From Deltaproteobacteria bacterium (lineage in GTDB: Bacteria; JADJOY01), in NCBI GenBank assembly GCA_016713535.1, contig JADJOY010000003.1, positions 248,001 to 312,000 of the forward strand: a stretch of 64,000 bases of DNA. Reading direction: 5' to 3'. The notes under the pieces are model-generated. The model was not told where the DNA came from, searched no databases, and worked only from the letters and a program-made list of their open reading frames with translations. This document shows positions 19,559 to 27,456 of the stretch, piece after piece; position 1 is the first letter of the stretch; each line of letters starts with the position of its first letter. The translations under genes were made by a program, and so were the position numbers.

Positions 19559-20358
19559 CGTTTCCCCCTGTCGGATCCGAGCACCAAGAGCGCGGTGACG
19601 ACCACGATGAGCGTCGAGAGCGCATGGATCTCCGGGCTCAAGCCCCGGCGCATCGACGAATAGATGTAGATCGGCAACGTGTCCGATTTAGGACCGGCCG
19701 TGAAGAAGCTGATGACGAAATCGTCGAGCGAGAGCGTGAACGCGAGCACCGCTCCGGCCGCGATCGCGGGAGTGATGAGCGGCAGCGTCACGCGCCGGAA
19801 CGCCTGGCGGGGTGTCGCGTTGAGGTCGTGCGCGGCCTCGCTCAGCGTCTCGCCGAGCACCACCAGCCGGCTCCGCACCACCAGCGCCACGAACGAGATC
19901 TGGAACGTGACGTGGCCGAGGACCATGGTGAGCAGCCCCGGCTGGAACACGTCGGAGAGTGTCCGCGCGAACCTGAACGCGATCACCAGCGCCGCGGCGA
20001 ACACGATGTCGGGCGTCACGATCGGCAGGTCGACCACGACGTCGAGGATCGGCCGGAGCCAGCGCGGCTGCGGGTAGCGCACCAGCGCGATCGCGAGCGC
20101 GGTGCCGAGGGCGCTGGCGATCGCCGTCGAGGTGCCCGCGAGGATGAAGGTGTTCAGGGCGGCGTTGCGGATGCCTTCGTTGTGGAACAGGCTCGCGTAC
20201 CAGCGCGCCGAAAAACCCTCCCACTCGAGGCCGACCTTGGCGCTGTTGAACGAGTACACCGCCACCGCCACCAGCGGCAGCCACAGGATCGCGTAGGCGA
20301 GCGCCGTGAGCGTGTGCCCGGCGACGCGAGTCAGGTGGAGCTGGCGGCGCGCGCTCAT
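19555..20358 (-). CDS. potC: Spermidine/putrescine ABC transporter permease
   Basis: A 267-residue inner-membrane permease with six TM segments. The EAA loop, which contacts the ATPase, reads EAAHDLNATPRQAFRRVTLPLITPAIAAG (quoted here only as a landmark in residues ~165-195). It pairs with the PotB-like protein to form the translocation path. Its ATG overlaps the expected potB stop and its stop overlaps the potD start. Confidence 0.92.
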   Translation of the reverse strand: MSARRQLHLTRVAGHTLTALAYAILWLPLVAVAVYSFNSAKVGLEWEGFSARWYASLFHNEGIRNAALNTFILAGTSTAIASALGTALAIALVRYPQPRWLRPILDVVVDLPIVTPDIVFAAALVIAFRFARTLSDVFQPGLLTMVLGHVTFQISFVALVVRSRLVVLGETLSEAAHDLNATPRQAFRRVTLPLITPAIAAGAVLAFTLSLDDFVISFFTAGPKSDTLPIYIYSSMRRGLSPEIHALSTLIVVVTALLVLGSDRGKR

Positions 20359-21349
20359 GCGAGCTCGATCCCGCGCCCCGAGCGGCGGTACAGGACCAGC
20401 CCACGAGCGTCAGCGCACGATCAGCGTCAGGCTCACCGCCGCCCGAACGGTAGTCGCGGCTCGAGCCGAACTGCTGCTGGATCAGGTTCCCGACGAGCAT
20501 GAAGTTCGAGCCGCCGAGGCGGTCGGAGATCACGAACATGCCCATGGCCGGGACGAAGGTGAGCACCACCGCGGCGCCGAGCCCGGGCCAGGTCTGCGGC
20601 AGCACGGCCTCTCGGAACACGCGCACTGGCCCGGCGTAGAGATCGCGCGCCGCCTCGATCAGCGAGCGGTCGAGGCGCTGGATGTTGACCGCGAGCGGCA
20701 ACACCGCGAAGGGGAGCGACGTCGACACCATGCCGAGCTGGACCGCGAGCCCGCTCGGATAGAGCCCGTCGCCGTCCTCGATCAGGTGCAGCCACGCGGC
20801 GAGCCGCGCCAGCGGGAGCTGCGGCGAGAGCAAGAGCTCCCACGCGTAGGTCCGCACCACCAGGTTCACGCACATCGGCACCACGACTCCCGCCAGCCAC
20901 AAGCGCTGGCGGGCCGGCGGCTGGCTCGCGATGAAGAACGCGAGCGGGTAGGCGAGCACCACGCACAGCGTGGTGGTGATGGTCGCCACCCACACGCTGC
21001 GGACACCGATCCACAGGTAGTCCGGCGTCCAGCCCAGCATCCCGTAGCCGGCGAGGCGCTCGAAGTTCCCGGTGCCGAGCGTCCACACCACCTCGCCGTC
21101 GGGCGCGCGGCCCGCGAACGCCAGCACCGCGATGACCGCCGACGGCGCGATGAGCAGCAGCACCATCCACCCGATCGCAGGCGAGCCGAGCGCCGCGCTG
21201 CTGGCGAGCAGCCGGTGCCGCGTGGTGATGCGCCCGAGCCACACCAGCCGCCCGGCTTGCGACCCCGGCTTGGGCTCACCCCCGAGTCGACTCGCTTCGC
21301 TCGTCGGCGCGCCCGTGGCGCTCGCCCTCTCGGGGAGCCCGTCAGCCAT
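20355..21349 (-). CDS. potB: Spermidine/putrescine ABC transporter permease, 3' end frameshifted
   Basis: A ~330-residue PotB-type permease with six TM segments, and the EAA loop visible at EAARDLYAGPVRVF. The frame is lost after S-S-R-D-Y (around 20455). The expected C-terminus (P-F-G-A-A-V-S-L-T-L-I-V, then L-V-G-L-V-L-Y-R-R-S-G-R-G-I-E-L-A) can be recovered only by adding four single G/C bases between ~20390 and 20455, after which the stop overlaps the potC ATG as ATGA. The uninterrupted ORF instead reads far into potC out of frame and is not credible. This is either decay of the last helix or dense consensus error in G/C runs. Its ATG overlaps the potA end by eight bases. Confidence 0.8.
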
Positions 21350-22412
21350 GCAAGGCCACCAGGTGGGCGGGCGGCAGAGACAGATCGAGGGTGGTCCCGG
21401 GCTCGATCGGCGCGGCCGGCGCGACCCGCACGCGCAGCGGCCCCGGCGTCACGGTGACGTCGACGTGGTCGCCGCGGAACACCGCGTCGGTCACGGTGAC
21501 GCGCAGCCGGTTCACGGGCGAGGGATCGTCGATGCGGATGCGCTCGGGGCGGATCGCGAGGGTGCCACTCTCCCAGGGCGCTGGCGCGTCGAGCACGAGC
21601 CGGCCGAAGCGCCCCGAGACCTCGTTCGCGCCGATGCGCTCGACCGGGATCAGGTTCGCGGCGCCCAGGAACTCGGCGACGAAGCGGGTCCTGGGGCGCT
21701 CGTAGATCTCGCTCGGCGCGCCGCTCTGCTCGATGCGTCCGCCGTGCATCACGAAGATCCGGTCCGAGACCGTCATGGCCTCGTCCTGATCGTGGGTGAC
21801 GAGCAGGAAGGTCGTGCCGTGCTCGCGCTGCACGCGGCGAAGCTCGAGCTGCACCTCGGAGCGCAGCTTGGCGTCGAGGGCCGACATCGGCTCGTCGAGG
21901 AGCAGGAGCTCGGGTTCGTTGACGAGCGCGCGCGCGAGCGCCACGCGCTGCTTCTGACCGCCGGAGAGCTGCTCGATGCGGCGCCGGTCGAGCCCGTCGA
22001 GGCGTACCAGCGCCAGCACCTCGGCCACCTCGCGGTCGATCTCGTCCTTGGGGCGGCGCCGCGAGCGCAGACCGAAGGCGACGTTGTCGAAGACGTTCAG
22101 GTGCGGGAAGAGCGCGTAGCTCTGGAAGACGGTGTTGACCGGCCGTTCGTGGGCCGGCAAGCCGTCGATGATCCGCCCGCCCAGGCTCACCTGGCCCGCG
22201 TCGGCGAGCTCGAGCCCGGCGAGGATCCGGAGCAGCGTGGTCTTGCCGCATCCGGACGGTCCGAGGAGGGTCGCGAACTCGCCGGCCTCGACGGTGAGGC
22301 TCACGTCGTCGAGCGCCACCAGCTCGCCGAAGCGCTTGCGCGCTCCGCGCACCACCAGGCCTGGAGGCTCGTCGGTGCCTGGCTCGGAGACGGATCCGGA
22401 TCGCTCGGACAT
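21342..22412 (-). CDS. potA: Spermidine/putrescine ABC transporter ATP-binding protein
   Basis: A 356-residue ABC ATPase with Walker A GPSGCGKTT, Q-loop, signature LSGGQKQRVALARAL, Walker B ELLLLDEP and H-loop VTHDQDEA. A C-terminal TOBE/regulatory domain (about residues 240-350) is characteristic of PotA/MalK-type importers. It powers uptake through PotBC and is the first gene of the potABCD-hydrolase operon. The next gene upstream is in a separate cluster. Confidence 0.93.
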   Translation of the reverse strand: MSERSGSVSEPGTDEPPGLVVRGARKRFGELVALDDVSLTVEAGEFATLLGPSGCGKTTLLRILAGLELADAGQVSLGGRIIDGLPAHERPVNTVFQSYALFPHLNVFDNVAFGLRSRRRPKDEIDREVAEVLALVRLDGLDRRRIEQLSGGQKQRVALARALVNEPELLLLDEPMSALDAKLRSEVQLELRRVQREHGTTFLLVTHDQDEAMTVSDRIFVMHGGRIEQSGAPSEIYERPRTRFVAEFLGAANLIPVERIGANEVSGRFGRLVLDAPAPWESGTLAIRPERIRIDDPSPVNRLRVTVTDAVFRGDHVDVTVTPGPLRVRVAPAAPIEPGTTLDLSLPPAHLVALHG

Positions 22413-22563
22413 GGCGGGGGGAGCTAGTCCCCACGCGCCGTCATGTCAATGGTTTTCTGCGCGGCGCGGACGGCGTGGCGAGGCGATCGGGGTAGCGCGG
22501 CGGTGGGGCAAGCGGGCAGGATGCGGGTTTTCCTGGATCGAAACGGCGGGAAGGGGGGTGGGC

Positions 22564-22917
22564 GTGGGCTCGATCGAGGGGGTCACCGCAGTCCTGGGAT
22601 GGGTCGTGCCGCCGGCGATCGTGGTGATCGCGGTGCCCGCATTCGTTTCGGCGTGGGTGCTCGCGCGGCTGGCCTTCCGCCTTCCCGACCACCGGCTCGC
22701 GACCGAGGACGACGTCCCGCCTCATCTCCCGGGCGCCTCGCGCCCGCGCCCGAGGAGCTCGGCGAGCTCGGCGTCGAGGCGGTCGCGTTCGCGGGCGTTC
22801 GTCGGGACCTCCGCCACCTCCGACGTGGCCAACCCGTTTTCCCGCTCGCTCCACACGTATTTCGACGGCGAAGCCTCGATCGTCACCTGCCGCGCGGGCG
22901 CCACTGAGGGAGCGTGA
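22564..22917 (+). CDS. Possible small membrane protein
   Basis: A GTG-started frame preceded by GAAGGGGGG encodes a strong ~30-residue hydrophobic segment with proline kinks (L-G-W-V-V-P-P-A-I-V-V-I-A-V-P-A), then a short polar part with GC-ending codons up to about 22715. Beyond that it runs antisense through the better-supported small minus-strand gene. It could be a single-pass membrane peptide. Support is weak: no family is recognised and the overlap is large. Confidence 0.3.
   Translation: MGSIEGVTAVLGWVVPPAIVVIAVPAFVSAWVLARLAFRLPDHRLATEDDVPPHLPGASRPRPRSSASSASRRSRSRAFVGTSATSDVANPFSRSLHTYFDGEASIVTCRAGATEGA
22722..22886 (-). CDS. Small hypothetical protein coupled to the DUF35 gene
   Basis: A 54-residue frame starts with GTG that overlaps the TGA of the DUF35 gene (GTGA), the overlap style used throughout this operon. 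It encodes a charged helical peptide ending in DRLDAELAELLGRGR, with GC-rich third positions. No family is recognised. The overlap and composition make it a plausible last gene of the lipid-transfer operon. Confidence 0.45.
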   Translation of the reverse strand: MTIEASPSKYVWSERENGLATSEVAEVPTNARERDRLDAELAELLGRGREAPGR

Positions 22918-23302
22918 CGGTCTCGGTCACGTCCTCGAACACGACCTCGACGGGCAGGCCGATGCACGCGGCCTCGGCGGGTGCGTCGAGCAGGTTGCCG
23001 ATGATCCTGAGCCGCGGATCGTCCTCGAGCTCGACCAGCACGATCGCGAACGGCGCCCGCTCCTGGAAGGCCGGCAGCACCGGCGGATGGGCGACGACGA
23101 AGCTGAAGACGGTCCCGCGCCCCGACATCCGCACGCATTCGACCGTCATCGAGCGGCACGCGTCGCACATCGGCTGGGGCGGGAACCTGAGCGTTTCGCA
23201 CGACCCGCAGCGCTGCACCACCAGCTCGCGGCGCCGCGCCGCCTCCCAGTAGGGCCGGGTCGCGTCGTCGGGCTGGGGCAGGGGGCGCTGCGGGATGGCC
23301 AT
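22883..23302 (-). CDS. DUF35 Zn-ribbon/OB-fold acyl-CoA-binding protein
   Basis: A 139-residue DUF35 protein with an N-terminal rubredoxin-like Zn ribbon, C-G-S-C...C-D-A-C (about residues 36-51), then an OB fold (FSFVVAHPP...FAIVLVELEDDPRL). In steroid side-chain degradation DUF35 proteins (ChsH2 type) clasp a lipid-transfer thiolase such as Ltp2 to form an active aldolase; the gene directly upstream encodes just such a partner. It starts 16 bases after that gene. Role by analogy: subunit of a retroaldolase or thiolase complex. Confidence 0.87.
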   Translation of the reverse strand: MAIPQRPLPQPDDATRPYWEAARRRELVVQRCGSCETLRFPPQPMCDACRSMTVECVRMSGRGTVFSFVVAHPPVLPAFQERAPFAIVLVELEDDPRLRIIGNLLDAPAEAACIGLPVEVVFEDVTETVTLPQWRPRGR

Positions 23303-23318
23303 GTCGTGGGGCCTTCGC

Positions 23319-24461
23319 TCAATCCCGGCACAGGATCAAGGCGCTCGTCGGCACGCCGGCGCCGCTCGTCACCAGGCTCAGCGCGGCGCCCTCGACCTGG
23401 CAGGTGGAGGTGCCGCGGATCTGGCGCGCGCCTTCGAGGATCAGGTTGAAGCCGTGGACGTAGGCCTCGGAGAGCCCGCCGCCGCTGGTGTTGGTGGGCA
23501 GGTCGCCGTCGGGCCACTCGAGGATGCCGGTCGAGACCAGCGGGCCGCTCTCGCCCGCGGCGCAGAAGCCGAGCTCCTCGAGCGTGAACAGCACCAGCGG
23601 CGTGAACGCGTCGTAGATCTGCGCCACGTCGATGTCGCCGGGCGCCACGCCGGCGCGCGCGAAGAGGTCGCGCGCGACGAACGTGGTCGGGGTCTCGAGG
23701 AAGTGCCTGCCGTAGTAGTCGGTCATCACGAAGTGGCGCTCGCCGCTCGCCTGCGCCGCGGCGAGTACCACGGCCGGGCGCTGGCGCAGGTCGCGAGCGC
23801 GCTCCACCGACGTCACCACCACGGCGAGCGCGCCGTCGGTCTCGAGGCAGCAGTCGAGCTTGCGCAGCGGGTCGGAGACCAGCCGAGAGGCCTGGTGGTC
23901 GGCCAGCGTGATGGGCTCGCGCATCATCGCGGCCGGGTTGCGCGCCGCGTGCTTCCGGCACGCCACCGCGGCCATCCCGAAGTGGGCGCTGGTGGTGCCG
24001 TATTCGTGCATGTGGCGGCGCGCGAGCATGGCGATCTGATCGACCGGGCGCACCAGGCCGTAGGGCGCCGTGAATTGCTTGTCGCCCGGGACGCCCGCGC
24101 CGGTGCCGGCCCACGGGCGCCCGCCGCTGCTGCGGTTGCGGGCCCGCCAGCACACCACCACCGAGGCCTGCCCGGTGGCGATCGCCATTGCCGCGAGCGC
24201 GACGGTGGCGCAGCCGGCGCCGCCGCCGTAGGGCAGGGCGGCGAAGAACCGTAACGAGGGGATGCCGAGGTTGCGCGCGATCTCGACCTCGGTGGTCGAC
24301 TCGAGGTCGAAGCGCACCAGGCCGTCGACGTCGGCGGGCGTCAGGCCCGCGTCGTCGAGGGCCGCGGCGATCGCCTGGAGCGCGATCGTGCGCTCGGGCA
24401 GGCCGATGTCCTTCGAGAACGCGGTCTGGCCGAGGCCGGCGATCGCGGCGCGCCGCTTCAT
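23319..24461 (-). CDS. Lipid-transfer protein-type thiolase (Ltp-like)
   Basis: A 380-residue thiolase-superfamily protein of the non-specific lipid-transfer branch. Where thiolases have G-H-P-x-G-A-T-G it reads S-G-G-G-L-S-E-A-Y-V-H-G, and where the nucleophilic Cys normally sits the segment is GGGAGCATVA, so the standard Cys-His pair is rearranged. That is typical of Ltp2-like aldolases, which cleave beta-hydroxyacyl-CoA side chains, rather than true thiolases. It pairs with the DUF35 protein immediately downstream. It sits seven bases after an enoyl-CoA hydratase, consistent with hydration followed by aldol cleavage. Confidence 0.88.
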   Translation of the reverse strand: MKRRAAIAGLGQTAFSKDIGLPERTIALQAIAAALDDAGLTPADVDGLVRFDLESTTEVEIARNLGIPSLRFFAALPYGGGAGCATVALAAMAIATGQASVVVCWRARNRSSGGRPWAGTGAGVPGDKQFTAPYGLVRPVDQIAMLARRHMHEYGTTSAHFGMAAVACRKHAARNPAAMMREPITLADHQASRLVSDPLRKLDCCLETDGALAVVVTSVERARDLRQRPAVVLAAAQASGERHFVMTDYYGRHFLETPTTFVARDLFARAGVAPGDIDVAQIYDAFTPLVLFTLEELGFCAAGESGPLVSTGILEWPDGDLPTNTSGGGLSEAYVHGFNLILEGARQIRGTSTCQVEGAALSLVTSGAGVPTSALILCRD

Positions 24462-24468
24462 CCGAGGC

Positions 24469-25317
24469 TCACGCTTTCGGGGCCCGCTCGCCCTTGCGCG
24501 GCGGTTCCTGGTATTCCCACGCGGGGTTGCGCTTCTCGACGAAGGCGCGGGCGCCCTCCTTGGCGTCGGGGTAGGCGCGCGGGAAGCCGTGGACCACGTC
24601 CCAGCCCATCTCGAGGGCCTCGCCGAGGCCGGTGTCGAGGCTCTCCCAGATCGCGTGGCGGCTCCAGAAGACCGCGCTGGGCGAGCTCTCGCAGATCGTG
24701 GCGGCGATCGCCTTGGCGCGCGCGAGCAGCTCGCCCGGGGGGACGATCTCGCTCACCAGCCCGAGCTGGTACGCGCGCATCGCCGTCCAGCGCTCGGCCT
24801 TGCCGAGCATCACCAGCCGGAACACCGCCTCGAGGGGGATCTTGCGCGCGAGCCGGAGCGTGCCGGCGATCGAGACCTGGCCCGCGGAGGTGCGCGCGTC
24901 GGTGAAGACGGCGTTTTCGCTGGCGATGACGATGTCGGCGTCGGCGACGAACACGAGCCCGCCGCCCGCGCACATGCCGTTCACGGCGGCGATCACGGGT
25001 TTGCCGAGGTCGCAGTCGAGGGGCGTGAGGCGCACCGCGGTGCCGGTCCTGGGCGGCGTCGCGCTCGGCGCGGCGGGCGGTGGAGCGGGCGGCGGCGGCT
25101 CGCGCAGGTCCATCCCGGTGCAGAAGGCGCGCTCACCGGCGCCGGTCACCACCACACACCACACGGTGGTGTCGGCGCGTAGCTCCTCCCACGCGCGCGG
25201 CAGCTCGGCGCGCATCACCGAGTCGAACGCGTTCATGCGATCGGGCCGGTCGAGGGTCAGCACGGCGACGTGGGGCGCCGCTTCGTCGCGCTCGATGCGT
25301 AGCGTCTGATAGCTCAT
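24469..25317 (-). CDS. Enoyl-CoA hydratase/isomerase family protein
   Basis: A 282-residue crotonase-fold protein. The oxyanion-hole segments are AFCTGMDLRE (around residue 65) and NGMCAGGGLVFV (around 118). A proline/alanine-rich insert (~15 residues after L-R-E) is unusual. The C-terminal helix region (KRNPAWEYQEPPRKG) is typical of the family. An upstream in-frame start would add ~58 arginine-rich residues; ATG 25317 is preceded by GGGGGA and is preferred. A close paralogue precedes it. Confidence 0.88.
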   Translation of the reverse strand: MSYQTLRIERDEAAPHVAVLTLDRPDRMNAFDSVMRAELPRAWEELRADTTVWCVVVTGAGERAFCTGMDLREPPPPAPPPAAPSATPPRTGTAVRLTPLDCDLGKPVIAAVNGMCAGGGLVFVADADIVIASENAVFTDARTSAGQVSIAGTLRLARKIPLEAVFRLVMLGKAERWTAMRAYQLGLVSEIVPPGELLARAKAIAATICESSPSAVFWSRHAIWESLDTGLGEALEMGWDVVHGFPRAYPDAKEGARAFVEKRNPAWEYQEPPRKGERAPKA

Positions 25318-25366
25318 CGGTCCCCCGTCTCTCCCGATCGTCGCGGCGCGGCCGCGCGCCAAGCCG

Positions 25367-26173
25367 TCACTCGAGCACCAGCGGCTGCCAGCGCGGCTTC
25401 CTCTTCTCGCGGAACGCGAGGGCACCCTCGCGCCCGTCCGGGTGGCCGCGGTGCGAGTCGATCGCGCGCTGTCCGATCCCGAGCGCGGCACTCAGGCCCA
25501 CGTCCAGGCTCTCCCACAGCGCCCGCTTGGTGGTGGCGATCGCGGCGGGCGAGCCCTCGCCGATCAGCGCCGCGAGCTCGAACGCGCGCTCGAGGAGCCT
25601 CTCGCGGGGGACCACCTCGCCGACCAACCCGAGCTCGAACGCGCGCGCGGCGCTCATGCGCTCGCGTGCCGCCAGCAGCGCCATGCGCAGCACCGGCTCG
25701 AGCGCCATGCGTCGCGCGAGCCCGATCGGCTCGAGCCCCGCGACCAGCCCGACGCCGACGTGCGGGTCGAAGAAGGTGGCGTGCTCCGCGGCGATCACCA
25801 GGTCGCTGTCGGCGACGAAGTGGAGCCCGCCCGCGCAGCACAGGCCGTTCACCGCGGTGATGACCGGCTTCCAGCAGCGGTTCTGGAGCGCGGTGAGCTT
25901 GACCGAGGAGAGCTTTCCCTTCTCGCCCTCGACGCCGAAGTTCGCCGAGCCCGCGGCGACGTCGGCGACGTCGAAACCGGTCGACAGGGCCTTACCGCCG
26001 GCACCGGTCACGATCACCACCGCGACCTCGGGATCCGCCTTCACCTCACGCCACGCCGCCGGGAGCTCGCGGCTCATCACCCCGTTGATGGCGTTGAGGC
26101 GCTCGGGGCGGTGAAGGGTGAGCAGCGCCGTCGCGCCGCGCCGCTCGAGCTTCAGCGTCTCGAAGGTGGGCAT
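25367..26173 (-). CDS. Enoyl-CoA hydratase/isomerase family protein
   Basis: A 268-residue crotonase with RPERLNAING, GGKALSTGFDVADV (first oxyanion loop) and NGLCCAGGLHFVADSD (second oxyanion loop). The Glu residues that activate water in canonical hydratases are not obvious at F-F-D-P-H-V-G-V-G, so isomerase, hydrolase or other crotonase chemistry is possible. It ends in EKRKPRWQPL like its downstream paralogue. A 15-residue longer N-terminus is possible, but ATG 26173 fits the family. Confidence 0.86.
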   Translation of the reverse strand: MPTFETLKLERRGATALLTLHRPERLNAINGVMSRELPAAWREVKADPEVAVVIVTGAGGKALSTGFDVADVAAGSANFGVEGEKGKLSSVKLTALQNRCWKPVITAVNGLCCAGGLHFVADSDLVIAAEHATFFDPHVGVGLVAGLEPIGLARRMALEPVLRMALLAARERMSAARAFELGLVGEVVPRERLLERAFELAALIGEGSPAAIATTKRALWESLDVGLSAALGIGQRAIDSHRGHPDGREGALAFREKRKPRWQPLVLE

Positions 26174-26328
26174 CGCGCGCGAGCGTAGAGGATCGGGGGG
26201 CGCGTGGGAATCGGGCATCTCATGGTTCGGGGGACGCGATCCTTCCGGTCAGGAGGAGTCGGCCGCATGGGAGGCGCTGACGGCGGCGAGGGACCGCCGC
26301 CCTCCACGACGACCTCGACCGGCTGGAG

Positions 26329-26348
26329 GGTCGCGATCCTTCGCGACC
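26329..26348. repeat. GGTCGCGA/TCGCGACC hairpin repeat
   Basis: Arms GGTCGCGA and TCGCGACC around TCCT, preceded by CTGGAG, in the 236-base gap between SDR and hydratase genes. The same element recurs at 58233, 58299 and, with base changes, at 57029 and 57222. Confidence 0.6.
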
Positions 26349-26409
26349 GCAGCTCACGATCGGGCTCGGGCGCTGGCGGCGGCGAGGGACCGCGGCCATC
26401 TGGGATCCC

Positions 26410-27173
26410 TCATGGCCGCATCGTCTGGCCGCCGTCCACGCACAGGATCTGGCCGGTGATCCAGCGCGCCTCGTCGGAGAGGAGGAACAGGCACGCGCCC
26501 ACGATGTCGTCTGGCGTGCCGAGGCGCTGGATGGGCATGGTCATGAGCATGAACTGCACGTACTCCTCGGGCACCTGCTTCTTGGTGGCGTCGGTGTCGA
26601 CCGGCCCCGGCGCGACGACGTTGACGCGGATGTTCTTGCGCGCCAGCTCGCGAGCCAGGCTGTGGGTCATGGCGTGCAGTCCGAGCTTGGCGATGCCGTA
26701 GTAGCCGCCGCCCATGTACGCCGCACCCGACGACTGGTTGACGATCGCGCCGCCGCCGCGCGCTCGGCCATGAGCTTGTAGACCGCGCGGGTGCAGAGCA
26801 GGGCACCCTCCAGGTTCACCGCCATGAACTTGTGCCAGTAGTCCATCGACACCTTCACCAGCGGCTTCACTTCCATGTCGCCGTAGATGGCGGCGTTGTT
26901 GACCAGGTAGTCGACGCCGCCGAACTCGGCCTTCGCCGCGTCGGCCATCGCGAGCGTGGAGGCCTCCGAGGACACGTCGGTGGGCACGTAGAGCGCCTTG
27001 CCGCCGGCGGCGACGATCTCGCCCGCCACGCGTTCACCGTTCTCGCGGCCGAGCTCGGCGACCACGATCGCGGCCCCCTCGGCGGCGAGCGCCTTGGCGT
27101 AGGCCTCGCCGATGCCGCGTCCCGAGCCCGTGACCACCGCCACCTTGTTCGCGAAGCGCATGCGGTTCTCCAT
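26410..27173 (-). CDS. Short-chain dehydrogenase/reductase (frameshift near 26760)
   Basis: Two frames give one ~254-residue classical SDR. The N-terminal Rossmann part has VVTGSGRGIGEAYAKAL, D-V-S-S-E and VDYLVNNAA; the C-terminal part has M-G-G-G-Y-Y-G-I-A-K (catalytic Tyr-x3-Lys), NVVAPGPVDTDAT and an I-L-C-V-D-G-G-Q-T end. Between them a GGC repeat encoding E-R-G-G-G-A-I-V lacks one G (about 26757-26765). The catalytic Ser segment (N-Q-S-S-G) reappears once the base is restored. Likely an NAD(P)-dependent alcohol/hydroxyacyl-CoA dehydrogenase. ATG 27173 and ATG 27161 are both possible; the latter has GGAGA closely upstream. Confidence 0.83.
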
Positions 27174-27186
27174 GTGCGTGTTCCCT

Positions 27187-27206
27187 GCGGGGGACGAGCC
27201 CCCGCG
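27187..27206. repeat. REP-like hairpin, GCTACG type
   Basis: GCGGGGG/CCCCCGC around ACGAG, followed by GCTACGG. With its flank it is identical over about 26 bases to one half of the inverted doublet at 62487-62545. Confidence 0.65.
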
Positions 27207-27270
27207 CTACGGTTGGCTTCCCCGGAGCCGGTGGCCGGTCGACGATCGGACTCGCCGATGGGCGCGTCTC

Positions 27271-27310
27271 AGCGCGACGCCGCGAGCGCAGCGAGTGACT
27301 TGGGGGTGGG
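27271..27310. repeat. Dispersed 40-base repeat, copy 2
   Basis: Matches 12024-12063 almost base for base (GCGCGACGCC, GAGCGCAGCGAGTGAC, GGGGGTGGG). It lies in the 278-base gap between the SDR and aldehyde dehydrogenase genes. Confidence 0.6.
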
Positions 27311-27438
27311 GCTGGCCCCGCAGGAATTCGGCGCCACCGGGGTGTGAGGCCATCGCGTATCGCCGGCGCGGCAGGGAGCCGCGCCCTCCGGGCGGGGCGC
27401 GGGTCTGGAGCAGACCCCCGGCACAACATCGGGCGGAC

Positions 27439-27456
27439 GTTGAGAGTCATCTCAAC
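27439..27456. promoter_or_regulatory. Inverted repeat at the aldehyde dehydrogenase stop
   Basis: GTTGAGA and TCTCAAC separated by GTCA; the second arm overlaps the stop codon of the aldehyde dehydrogenase. It is too short for a strong terminator and could be an operator for the downstream SDR, whose start is ~265 bases away. Confidence 0.3.

Noticed and set aside
19688-20354. Continuation of the potB frame through potC
   Set aside because: The residues lose all membrane character and are Arg/Ala-rich; potC in its own frame is fully conserved.
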